64,000 nt of DNA from Falciphora oryzae (Eukaryota; Ascomycota; Sordariomycetes; Magnaporthales; Magnaporthaceae): assembly GCA_000733355.1 (NCBI GenBank), contig JNVV01000029.1, positions 321,768 through 385,767 on the forward strand. Reading direction: 5' to 3'. The notes under the pieces are model-generated. The model had not been told where the DNA came from. It made no database searches and saw nothing but the letters and a program-made list of their open reading frames with translations. A program made the translations under genes and the position numbers. Positions 10,915 to 21,500 of this stretch are shown in pieces (positions within the stretch are counted from its first letter, which is position 1; every line of letters starts with the position of its first letter).

Positions 10915-12548
10915 ATGACTTCCAAGGATGATATGCGCATCATGGGCATGCCGGTAAGCCAGAGCTCTCCTCCAGTCGAGCAGGAAAAAATTCCCTCGTG
11001 GGCCCTTCTCCCGAGGCCATCGACCTCGACGCCTACTCCCGATCCTGCTCGATATCAATTGGTCTCAATGGTCGCGGATTCAGCCTCGGCGATGGGAATC
11101 AAGATCGAGTTCGGCATCGGGAGCAGACGCTGGGCTCGCTGTCCTCGGCGCTCACATCTGCGGTTCACCAAGCCCTGCTGGTAAACCTAGAACCATGAGC
11201 TAACATATCGCCTTCTGCTCCTAGCCTTTCATGGTGGACTTCCTGAGTACGTCCTCTGCATCGACCGCTCTAGCGTCCGAGTGATGCGATCGCCCCCGCC
11301 ATCGGCAGAATCACGACCCCTCGCCTGCCCACGCAGCGCCCAGCAAACAGAAAAAAGAACGCAATCTGACATGTATCAACAGTGGGTGGTGTCTCCGCCG
11401 CCGTCTCGAAGACTGCCGCTGCTCCCATCGAGCGTGTCAAGCTTCTCGTCCAGAACCAGGTTCGTCCGCCCCGCGCATTTTCCGTTGTTACGAACCCCGA
11501 TATATCACACCGCCCAGATTTCCTTGTGACTGGAGCCAACCGCCTCGCTGGCCAATTCGCGCCTCGGGATGTTTCGGCATGGTCACGTGCAACATCACCA
11601 CCATACACCAACCAAAGTACCGCCTGTACTCGACGTGACGCTTGCTGACAGCCCTACAGGATGAGATGATGAAGGCTGGCCGCCTTGACCGCCGCTACGA
11701 TGGTATCGTCGACTGCTTCAAGCGCACCACCGCCGACGAGGGTGTGATGGCCCTGTGGCGTGGCAACACTGCCAACGTCATCCGTTACTTCCCTACCCAG
11801 GCCCTGAACTTCGCCTTCCGTGACAAGTTCAAGAAGATGTTCGGCTACAAGAAGGAGAAGGATGGCTACGCCAAGTGGATGGCTGGTAACCTGGCCTCGG
11901 GTGGTGTAAGTGACTACCGGCTTCCCGCGCGGGTATACACAATTCGTCTGTGACAATGACTGACTTTACCGCCCCCACCTTCAGGCTGCTGGTGCCACCT
12001 CGCTCCTCTTCGTCTACTCCCTGGACTACGCCCGTACCCGTCTGGCCAACGACGCCAAGTCTGCCAAGAAGGGTGGCGAGCGCCAGTTCAACGGCCTCGT
12101 CGACGTCTACCGCAAGACCCTGGCCTCTGACGGCCTTGCCGGTCTGTACCGTGGCTTCGGCCCCTCGGTCGCCGGTATCGTTGTCTACCGCGGTCTGTAC
12201 TTCGGCATGTACGACTCCATCAAGCCCGTCGTCCTGACCGGCTCCCTGGAGACCAACTTCCTCGCCTCGTTCGCCCTCGGTTGGTGCGTCACCACCGGTG
12301 CCGGTATCGCCTCTTACCCGCTCGACACTGTCCGCCGTCGTATGATGATGACCTCTGGTGAGGCCGTCAAGTACAGCAGCTCCCTGGATGCCTTCCGCCA
12401 GATCGTCGCCAAGGAGGGTGTCAAGTCGCTCTTCAAGGGTGCCGGTGCCAACATCCTCCGTGGTGTCGCCGGTGCTGGTGTCCTGTCCATCTACGACCAG
12501 CTCCAGCTCATCCTCTTCGGCAAGGCCTTCAAGGGTGGCTCTGGCTAA
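10915..12548 (+). CDS. Mitochondrial ADP/ATP carrier
   Basis: Five exons, 10915-10953, 11225-11246, 11383-11459, 11660-11905 and 11985-12548, coding for 315 residues (family about 305-320). It exchanges cytosolic ADP for matrix ATP across the inner mitochondrial membrane. The ANT signature hexapeptide RRRMMM is present in [18 protein letters not shown]. The three carrier repeats with PxD/ExxxR/K signatures are seen as [14 protein letters not shown] and PLDTVRR. The sequence is nearly identical to other filamentous ascomycete carriers through [20 protein letters not shown]. The N-terminus [13 protein letters not shown] is assembled across two introns and a 22-nt second exon; all phases agree. 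Codon use is strongly biased to C-ending codons, typical of high expression. A pyrimidine-rich leader precedes it. Confidence 0.97.
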
Positions 12549-13432
12549 ATGTCTCGACCAACCCCGCTGTATAATTTCTTGGAGTCAGTCGGACGAGGCG
12601 GTGACGGCTTGGCCGGAGGCGAGTCAACGGTGACTTGCCGAGTCGTCTCGGGGTCGGTTGTTCGGAGGGGGAGTCGGACGGTAGATTCGGTTGGAGGCTT
12701 CCACGGCGAACGTGGCGGCTGAGCTTCCGAAGGACTTTGCGGACGTCAAAAAGGCTAGCGGGGCGTTTGGCATTTTTCCTTGTGCCCGGCCGACTTTTTC
12801 TCGACCGCTGTAATTTATACAATCTAGGCCAGTTTCCCCGGTGTATTCCTTGCAACGGTCGTCTACGCTCGAGATATCCTGGGTTCTATGGTCGGGTTTC
12901 CTTTTATCGCACACGACTCGATAGATTCCTTTTCGGGAGCTGTGGTTGCAGACAGTCAATGCCATGATTTCCTTGATAAATACCTTCAACAGTGATACCG
13001 CTCCCCTACTACTCTCACGTTTTCTCGAGCTGCAATATCTTCAGTCAATGGTCATGTGCGTGTTGGCACGAATGCCTGCAGGAACCGTTGTCTAAGCGCA
13101 AAGCGAGCGCGGCAGAGACAACCAGGATGGATGCATAATGACTTTGGACGAATCGCGTACCAGACGCGTCCGTTCGCAAATATTGTTCCTCGACGTATGC
13201 TTCTGCAGGTACACAACCAGCCGCAGAAACAGCTTAGCAGTACACGCGAAAGCCATTTTGAGACCTATTTGTGCTCATCATCAATATTTCTATTCGTGCT
13301 CCTTTCTACAAGACTCCGTGCGCCAAGTTATACGCCAGTCGCAAAGCCACCGGGCCCTCCGCCGACACTACCCCACCAAAAGAACACAACCTACGTCTCG
13401 TCCCTGTTCACCCTCCAAACATACCACACACC
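12549..13432. other. Intergenic region between the carrier and the CENP-X-like gene
   Basis: The first 400 bp are 3' flank of the carrier gene; the rest is upstream sequence of the next gene. No coding sequence, repeat or RNA gene is evident. Confidence 0.45.
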
Positions 13433-14179
13433 ATGCCCCCTAAGCAATCAGCTCCGGCAGGAGCAAAACCTCGAGGCCGGCCGCCGTCCAAGCCGAGCGG
13501 CGCTGGTGGTCCCTCGGGGCCGCGGCGGTCTGGGGGCGCGAGCAGCAAGGCGGGGTCCAGGAGACCCAAAAAATCGGCCGCCGCAGCGGTGCCGCTAGAT
13601 TCGGACGACGAGGTGCCGGACGCGCCTGAGGCTGAGGAGGAAGAGCAAGATGGCGGTGAAGACGTGGAGGAGCAAGACGGGCCGCGGCCGCGGCAGAACG
13701 CAACCGGCAGCAGCAGAGCAGGAGGAGGGGGCAGCAACAAGAGCAAGGCGGCGGCGACGACGATGGTGCTTGACGACGACGAGTTCGACGACCCTTTTGC
13801 AGACGACGACGATATCGACAACAACGAGGCCGGCGGCGGTGGCAGCAGCGAGGGTAAGGACGGGCAGCCCAAGAGGATCCCGCCGGAGCTGCTGCGGCGG
13901 CTGCTGCACGAGTTCTTCGACAAGGGCGGCACGCGCATCTCGAGCGAGGCCAACGGGGCGCTGGCGCGCTACTTTGACGTCTTCGTGCAGGAGGCCATCG
14001 CGCGCACCATGGCGGAGCGGTCGGGGCGGTTCCTTGGGGTATGTTCGCCCTGCTTCTTACATGTTCCGTCTGCGCGTCTTTGGGGAGCTGTGTGTTCTTG
14101 ATGCTAACAGCTTTACCATTGGTGGTTTTAGGTCGAGGACTTGGAAAAAGTTGCGCCACAGCTGCTGCTTGATCTTTGA
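13433..14179 (+). CDS. CENP-X / MHF2-like histone-fold protein with acidic AT-hook extension
   Basis: Two exons, 13433-14038 and 14132-14179, coding for 217 residues. The last 70 residues resemble CENP-X (MHF2): PELLRRLLHEFFDKGGTRIS, ALARYFDVFVQEAIARTM and, in the second exon, VEDLEKVAPQLLLDL, which matches the conserved CENP-X end. CENP-X pairs with CENP-S (MHF1) in the CENP-T-W-S-X kinetochore complex and with the FANCM/Fml1/Mph1 helicase in DNA repair. The first 130 residues are not part of the standard 80-residue protein. They contain an AT-hook-like AKPRGRPPSKPS, a basic RRPKKS, and long Asp/Glu runs such as DDDEFDDPFADDDDIDN. The 16-codon final exon is needed for the histone fold to be complete. 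Nuclear location is likely. Confidence 0.8.
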
Positions 14180-14853
14180 GGGACAGTAGCAAGATATGGT
14201 TTGGTTCGCGGCATCAAGCAAGCTCTACGCTGCTTTACACCATAATACACCGGCGCTATTCAGGCTTTGGCAAGGCTACGTTGCAGACATGGGAATGGAA
14301 GCTGGGAGCATGCGCACCGTGATGGGAAGGCGATCCTTTTCAGCAACAGCTGTCCTAGCCACTTTCCGGGGATCTTGAGATCTCTCCAACCCTATGTGCT
14401 ATTTGCTTTCCAGTTTTCAATATATATACCCCTCGGTTCCATGTGCCTGGATAGACTGGCAACGTCGTGTAGATGGGCTATCTCCTCTGTACGGTAGACC
14501 TTTATGCGCCGAGGCTCGTGGAGACGAGCCCAGAGCTTGGGAGCTGGGGCCCGCAACCGTGTGGGGCCGAATCAGTTCCTACTGTGCCTCCCCGGAATAC
14601 CTGACTCCGTGAGATCTGGCAAATACGAAGGATGGGATTGTCAGCTGTTAATCGCCTGGTGCGCGCTGTGTTTTGGGCGTGATTCTTTTTTTCTATTGCG
14701 AGCATTTCCGTTATCCTGACCCAGCAGATCAATTGTTCCATTCCTCCCACGCATTCGGTCGGCGGGAGGCATTGCCGTTCAATCCCATCGCCAAACAAGC
14801 TCCATCGCGCGGCGCCAGCGCAAGTCGCAAACCATCGATACAGAACGCAAAAG
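14180..14853. other. Intergenic region upstream of the MAPR gene
   Basis: No supported gene. It separates the stop of the CENP-X-like gene from the start at 14854 and probably contains the 3' and 5' flanks of the two. Confidence 0.4.
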
Positions 14854-15711
14854 ATGGCAGACGAATCGGAGCTCCGGCAGAGGAAGCCGCCCGCGGCGAC
14901 CTGGACCAAGATCGAGCCGGACAAGAAGGACAAGACCGCGCAGCAGCTGGCCGACGAGGAGGATGCGGCGACCAACCCCTGGCTCGACATGCTGCGTCTC
15001 GCCGTCGGCCTGCTGCTGGCCTACGGCGGCCTGAGCTACCTCATCACCGGCGGCGAGACCTTCTCCATGGGCTACGAGGTGCCTATGAAGTACATGCAGT
15101 TCGATTGGCTCAAGAGCAAATTCGTACGTCCTTTACCAGCCCATCTCTAGCCTAACAGAAACAGCAGACTCCCGTCCTCTAACACGTCTTTTGTGCTTCT
15201 TTCTCAACAGCAAAAACCCCTCTACCTGACCCCCGAGCAGCTCGCCGGCTTCGACGGCAAGGACGAAACCAAGCCGGTCTACCTGGCCATCAACGGCAGC
15301 ATCTACGACGTGTCGGCCAACCGGCGGACCTACGGCCCGGGCGGCTCGTACCAGTACTTTGCCGGCGTCGACGCGTCTCGCGCCTACGTGACGGGCTGCT
15401 TCGCCGAGGACCGCACAGCCGACCTGCGCGGCGTCGAGGACATGTTCCTCCCCCTCGACGACCCGGAGGTGGACGCGCACTTTACCGCCGCCGAGCTCGC
15501 CGAGATGCGCGTGAAAGAGATGGAGGAGGCGAAGAAGCAGGTCCACGAGGCGCTCAAGCACTGGGTCGACTTCTTCGGCAAGAGCAAGAAGTACGGGTAC
15601 GTCGGGAGGGTCAAGCGCAAGCGCGGGTGGCTGGCGAGGGAGCCCAAGCGCGAGCTGTGCGCGCCGGCGCAGAAGGGGCGGTCGAAGAGGAAGATCCCTG
15701 AGGGGAAGTGA
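14854..15711 (+). CDS. Membrane-anchored cytochrome b5-like heme/steroid-binding (MAPR) protein
   Basis: Two exons, 14854-15123 and 15211-15711, coding for 256 residues. After a charged cytosolic segment (MADESELRQRKPPAATWTK) there is one membrane helix at about residues 45-67 (LDMLRLAVGLLLAYGGLSYL). The cytochrome b5-like domain follows at about 95-200: LTPEQLAGFDGKDETKPVYL, AINGSIYDVSANRRTYGPGG and AGVDASRAYVTGCF. This is the pattern of the membrane-associated progesterone receptor family (Dap1/PGRMC), in which a Tyr, not the His pair of true cytochrome b5, binds heme. Known relatives support ER cytochrome P450 enzymes and sterol synthesis. The C-terminal tail is very basic (KRKRGW and GRSKRKIPEGK). 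ER location is inferred from the helix and the family. Confidence 0.85.
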
Positions 15712-16199
15712 TTCTCCCCTTCTCGTACAGCATGGGGGTGTTGAATATCTCTCGTACAGTCACTTTGTTGTCTTATGTATCCTTGCTCCCTGCCTATGTA
15801 TCGGGAAACCTTGGGACTGCTTTTGCCGCACCTTCTTTCTGTCCTTTTTCTCCCCGCTCCATTAAGTCACAAGCGCGCAATCATCGGATGTCGGTTGAAT
15901 AGCGAGGGCTATCGAATGGATAGCTATCTGCCCGTGACTATAGTTCTGTAAAGTTGATAGACAGGTAAACGTTCGTATTCACACCGGGATCCAGGTTGAC
16001 CATTCGGCAACTATGCGGCTCTTACTGGAGCGGCTCTCGGATGCTTTTTCAATCCGAAATACAAAAAAAAAAAAANNNNNNNNNNNNNNNNNNNNNNNNN
16101 NNNNAGTGTCCGAGCACCTACCGAGTAACCTTCTTTTCGCCACCGGCCTATTTTTAGACACCATGGGTACTTACTGTACCTTATTTTACCTTCATTGTT
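15712..16199. other. Intergenic region containing an assembly gap
   Basis: Non-coding by eye. It includes the run of unknown bases at 16076-16104, directly after a poly(A) run ending at 16075, so the true length here is uncertain. Confidence 0.5.
16076..16104. other. Assembly gap (29 N)
   Basis: Twenty-nine unknown bases directly after an A homopolymer. The gap size may be nominal. Confidence 1.
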
Positions 16200-16418
16200 C
16201 TATCTCCGGCGGCGGCCACCGGACCTTCGATGGTTGTGCGAGCTGCCGTGGGCGCTGTACGACGGCCCGTGGTGGTGGCCATGGCCGCGCTGGCCGGACC
16301 TGCCGTGGCGCGGGTTCAGCTCGTAGACCCCGGCGCCCTGGATGCCGGCGATCTGGTACGGCTCGTCGTAGGAGACGAAGTGGCCGCCCCCGCGGCCCGA
16401 ACTGAAGCAGCTGCCCAT
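16200..16418 (-). CDS. Small protein with an N-myristoylation-type start
   Basis: Open reading frame of 72 residues on the minus strand. It starts MGSCFSSGRGGGHFV: Gly2 with Ser6 fits the N-myristoyltransferase consensus and Cys4 could be palmitoylated, so the protein may be tethered to membranes. The middle, YDEPYQIAGIQGAGVYELNP, looks like a folded or conserved core. The end is rich in His, Gly and Arg (GHGHHHGPSYSAHGSSH) and finishes with a run of Arg. No family recognised. The stop is at 16200-16202; splicing into a longer product cannot be excluded. An alternative frame on the same strand (start 16446) has no such features. The dual-lipidation start is why I call this a gene and not a chance ORF. 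Confidence 0.5.
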   Translation of the reverse strand: MGSCFSSGRGGGHFVSYDEPYQIAGIQGAGVYELNPRHGRSGQRGHGHHHGPSYSAHGSSHNHRRSGGRRRR

Positions 16419-17653
16419 CGTTCTGGATATGCGGTGTGTTCCTCACTTACAGACGGGGATGAAAAAAAGTTGGGTCGGAAAGGGTATTGGCGGGATTCTG
16501 GCACTGATGATTGTGGTGGTCAAGTAATTATTCTGTAGAGGAAGAAGAATTCGTGATGGGCTCGTAGAGTTTTACTGTTTATACTCCTCAAAGCCGGCAG
16601 TGAGAAATCAATAATCACTGACGCCAGGAGTATATCTCCACAGATGTGATATGGCTGGAGCTGTAGACATTAACATGATGCATTGGGAAACAGGACGAAA
16701 AAAAAAAGGGTTCCGAGGTCCGTAATAGTGACACAACTGGGACAGCATTAGGTAGAGGAACCAAATAGGTGGTGGCCGGCTAGCTTGATGATAGCCTACA
16801 GGTATTAGCATCACCTATTGAGGTGTTCCCATTGATGGCTGCCATGGATGAGCAGTCTGCCGCTCCCTTGGGGCTAGTACCATTCTACTTTGCAGTGGCA
16901 CGGAAAGCTAGGACGAGGGGAATGCAATGTGAAGCTGATGTTAACAGTGAATGGCCCAAGCAATTCTCGGTTACACCGTTAGAATACAAGATGGAACAAA
17001 TACCCATTGCCAGCAGGAGGTGATGGTTAATGGGCCGAAAGAAATGGGAGTAGCCTCAACGGGCGCTACCATTGTCAGCATCCTGTAATGAGATTGATGG
17101 TCGTTAGAGAAAGGGGAGACGGTTTGGAAATTCCATAACTGCTGTCGGGGTTAGGGAGAATGGGCCGCAAGGAAGCCTCCGACGTGTTTCTCCCGGAAAG
17201 GGGGAATGGGGAGAGTAGTGGGTATCAAGGCAAGAAAGGGTGTTTTCGAACCAATAAAAATCGTTGCCATATTCAAAATGCTAAATAATACACCAAACAC
17301 GCGTGGCCTAGCCTAGGCATGATTGAGGTACAGAAAATGCTCCATGGTCATAAACAAGAGAACAAGACCTGCCGGCGGCGTGCCAGCAGCCGGCAATACT
17401 TTATAAAACCCGCTCTTTTCTTCACTTTCGCGCCTCCAGAACATCTAGTAAATGGACAGGAGCGTGGACAGGTGCTGCTGCCCCGTCCCGAAAGAGGGCC
17501 AAAGAAAATGGATTAATAGGGTTGGCAGCTTCTCTCTCTCCCAAGGGTATATGTAACCCAACCCCGTGTGTACAGCAAACAAAGCTCTCGTAGTGGTAGA
17601 AATAGTCGTCCCCTTCTTCAATTGACAAGACACTCCTGCGGCGGGGGAGCCGC
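16419..17653. other. Intergenic region
   Basis: About 1.2 kb without a recognisable gene. It is AT-richer than its neighbours in parts (16530-16800 and 17230-17300) and has scattered A-runs. The right end is the 3' flank of the cupredoxin gene. Confidence 0.4.
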
Positions 17654-18521
17654 TTACAGGAGGAAGATGGAACCGGCGAGAGCCAGTAGGCTGAAGGGCA
17701 CGGAGAGCGAGGAGCCGGCGGCGATGGGGGAGCCAGTGGTCTGGCCGGGCGCACCACCGCTGGGGGTGGCTCCACCGGGAGTAGCGCCACCGGCACCGCC
17801 GCCGTTGCCGCCACCGGGGGTAGCACCACCACCGTTGCCGCCACGGCCGCCACCGGGAGCGGCGCCGCCACCTCCAGGGGCAGCACCGCCGCCGTTGCCG
17901 GTGCCGGGAGCCTGGCCAGGAACAGTGGACTGGGCGACAGTGGAGGCGAGCTGGCGGTAGTTGGCGAGCGAGCGGGAAGAGTTGGCAGCAGTGCTGAAGA
18001 GGATGAGCATTAGCATCAATACTCGATGGGGTTGTGGCAAGAGTGTGTTGGCGGAGGGCTGAAGCTTACTTCTCGTTGATGACCATGACCATGCCGTTCT
18101 GGCAGTGCTTGGCCTGGGCGCAGTACAGCCACATGGGGTTGGTGTTGTTGATCATGATGGTGTAGACGGGGACCTGGCCCATGGCGGCGCTGGCGGCGAA
18201 GGGAACATAGCCAGAGTGGACACCAGTGACGTTCTTGACGAAGTTGTTGATAGGCGTGCAGGGGTTGTCGAAGGTGGACTGGGTGACGGTGTGGTTGCCG
18301 CCCATAAACTGGAACTGGACGGCGTCGCCGACGGCCGCCCTGATGTTGTTGGGCTGGAAGGTGGTGCCGTTTCTGCCGACGATAACGCTGACTGTCCTGA
18401 CCTGGCCACCCTGACCACCGCCGGCACCACCACCGCGGCCACCGCCGGTGCCGTTGCCACCCTGAGCCTCGACGCCGACAAAGGCGGACAGAGCCGCGAG
18501 AGCAATGGTAGAGAACTGCAT
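17654..18521 (-). CDS. Secreted GPI-anchored cupredoxin-domain protein
   Basis: Two exons on the minus strand, 18521-18070 and 17993-17654, joining in phase to give 263 residues. There is a signal peptide (MQFSTIALAALSAFVGVEA), then a Gly-rich segment and a plastocyanin-like domain at about residues 42-150. The domain shows likely copper-site features: His in GGNHTVTQ, then the cluster YCAQAKHCQNGM, which places Cys, His and Met in the order of type 1 copper sites. A long Gly/Pro/Ala linker of imperfect GGATPGG-like units follows. The C-terminus is a hydrophobic tail (SVPFSLLALAGSIFLL) after small residues, typical of a GPI signal. This is a common fungal cell-surface family of uncertain function. 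Copper binding is inferred. It is likely a plasma membrane or wall protein. Confidence 0.85.
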
Positions 18522-21500
18522 TTTGAAATAGGGCGAGGTTCTAAAAAGGTTCGGAAGAAAGAAGATATTCTCGTTCGTAGGAATGCACCGAGTGAGTGTG
18601 AGATGCGTAGTATAAAATTGGTAATAACCTGAGCGACTGGCGCTGATGAATCGGAAGGACTAGCCTTGTGAACGAAAATTAAAGGTAAGCGAAAAAAAAG
18701 GAAAGGGTTGGATCTCTGGGAGACTGGAGACTGAGGAAAGAAAGAGAGGAAAAAACAAGACGCCGGGGAGAGAAGGAAACAGCATGAATATAAGGAAAAC
18801 CGAAAAAGGCCCAAGAGGCAGGGTCAGGGGGCAGAGGAAGCTCGCCCAGGTGACTACATATCCGGGGGTGAACCGGAAACAGGGGTGGCAATTGTGAGGC
18901 GGGCCCCGAAGTGGACGGGACGACTGGCGATGGGGGGCGTGTTGGAGGCAGCGGTTAGGGGGTGCTTGAAACATGGTGCACAGGGAGGGGTGTTTTGACC
19001 CTCTGGACGCGACACCCTGCCGCGGCCCCATTTCCCTAATGTTGTTCTTCTTTTCTCTCATCTCTTGCCGGCGGCCGGGGGCAGGTAGGGGGGCAGGCAG
19101 TAAGCAAGGGGAGAACGAACGGAACAGAGGCCTCGCGGGCAGCTGTGGCATCAACCGTCATCCAATGACCCCAAACGCTTTCACCTCCAGCCAAGGTGAG
19201 AAATAGGCCGGGTTTGCCCTGGGACTTCCTGGCGGCAGGGGGAAGGCCTATCAGGTCGGACTGCCAGCGACTGACCGGCGGCCTGCCAGACACGCCTCAA
19301 AGCGTTTGGAGCAGAGGGACTCGAAGAGACGAATGGAAGACTGCAGGATACGATGCTTGCACACGCTCGTTTGCTGAGCCTGCCCGACTAACTGGGCGCT
19401 ACGAGTTTGACACATGCCTTAGTCCGTGTCTGGCGGCTTGATTTCGCAGCCGCGCTAATGTCGAGCGCAAGCGCTGACACCAGAAACGGGCTTGCTGCGA
19501 TGGCCAAACAGGGTGCACCTCCTAGCGTCTGGCCTGTGCGGTGCAGCTCAGCCAGCGAGGGATGGGATGGCAAGCGGGAGGCGGCAGCAAGCGTGCTAGG
19601 GGGAAGCCATCGCGGGAAAGCGCCTCGCGTGGGTGGACGTCGAAGAAAATGTGGCGTCTGGGTTGAGACGCTTTTTTTTTTTTTTTTGCCCGCCGACTAG
19701 GATTTAAGGTTGATATCCACCTCGGCCAAGGGGGTTCTAGGTGTGGCGCTGGATGGGGCATGGCCGCAGGGGCTTCCATCCAATCGCAGCCCGCGCTGGA
19801 GCCGTGACGGGATGCGTCAGGCCCAAAATGGGATAGCCTACTGGGGCCCTGGCGCTCGGATGCGCCTCATGCGGCGAAGCTCAAACGTCGATGAGACTCG
19901 ACGCCGTCTCACTTTCGCTTCCGAAGAAGAAAAAAAAAAAGAAGTCCACGCCTTCGACCTTCCTTCCTCACCCCGGAAACCGCAATTTCTTCTATTTGGC
20001 CCAGCACTTCCAATCCCTTGGCGCCACGCGCAACGTGATTGCACCGGTGGATTGTCGGATTGTCCTTGTCTGACGGCTGTGTCATGGGAAATCCCCAGCC
20101 CCGGCCGGGTTGTGACAGCGCCAATGCCGTTTTTCGTTCTCAACACGGCGGTTGTTATTCCCGCGACAGAGATTTCCATTGGGTATGGAGATGGAGGCTC
20201 AGAGGGTGACGTTGCCACACCAGAGGGCCCAAACGAACCAGGCTGCCTCTCAGGCACCATCTCCTCGTGCCTGCCGGTCCATCCATCCAGGTGGATACGG
20301 TCGAGGATGAGGAAGAAACAAAGGATCCGTCTTCTCCGCAGCCGCGTGTGCCAAGCTTTTCTGTCTCCGAGCAGATCTGTGATGCACCCACGCCCGCCCG
20401 CGCCGCCCGGGATGGGGGCTGCCTATGAGGGATCTCGATGGGATATCGAGTGAAGTTTCGAGAACTGCCCTTCCAGGCGGCAACAAGCAAGCGTGTTCCT
20501 CTGCTCAGGTAAATGCTGGCTCTCAGCAACTCACCTAGTCTTCGTAGTTCAGGCGGACGGTTGAGGGAAGTGCTCGTCCCGTTGATTTCCTCCCGAACTG
20601 CACCGGTTAACCGGCAACTAACGTGCATGCAAGCCTTGCCGTCCTGTGTTGCAATCGTGAACTCCTCAGGTGGAGTCAGAGGCTTACTGGATTGAGCCCA
20701 TGTCCCGCGTCAAAGCCCGTCCATCAACAACGGGGCGACAAAGGGGCACTTGCTTCTCGAATTCAGGCCACAACGGATGGCCACCTCCCGGCAAACCACA
20801 TCCGCGCGTGCACGTTTCTCCCGCCGGGATCTATGGTTGCATGCCATCCCTAGTACCGGCGAGCAAATTGCCGCCCTCGTCGATGCCCGGAGCTGCAGAT
20901 CTGGAAACGACCACAGCCGCCGGGCACACACCACATCGCCTTTCTCTTTTCTTTTTTTTGTTTCGACCAGCGTCGGTCCACTTACGGCCTGCACCCCTTG
21001 CTGATGATGATTACGAGTCAGTGCGATGGATGTTTCGTCGGCGGATGTTCGGCGCCAGAAGCCTCGCTTCCTGTTCCCCCATCCTGTGGTTTAGGTTCCT
21101 CTCTGCTACGCTGCTCGGCGCCGCTGGATTGGCATGGTTCGACTCGCCCAAAATAAACGTCCTTTTGCCACGCATGGGCACGCCGAGTCCGCTCGATCGG
21201 GTATCCACACAGAAAAGAGACAGTTCCAGTTCCCACCAATCCTCGCTTCTGGCGGCCTGGCCGCTTAGCTCTTTCAAGCACACGAGGCGGCGTCCCATCG
21301 TCTCCGGCAAGTGACGTGGATATGCGAAACACGCAGTTCCTCGCTCTTCTCTTGATCGTCCCGACACCGGGACGATTACTGTTACAACGGGCAATGACCT
21401 TGCTGCCAGCATGGCGGATCTTCGGATGAAGGGCCTTTGTTGCCTGACTGAGGGCCATTGTGAAGCACTTGTAGAACAGCTTGTATGGGGCCCGGGGGGT

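Noticed and set aside
19710..20453. 247-codon open frame on the plus strand
   Set aside because: Spans a poly(A) run and reads as low-quality peptide with no family likeness; overlapping frames are open as well.
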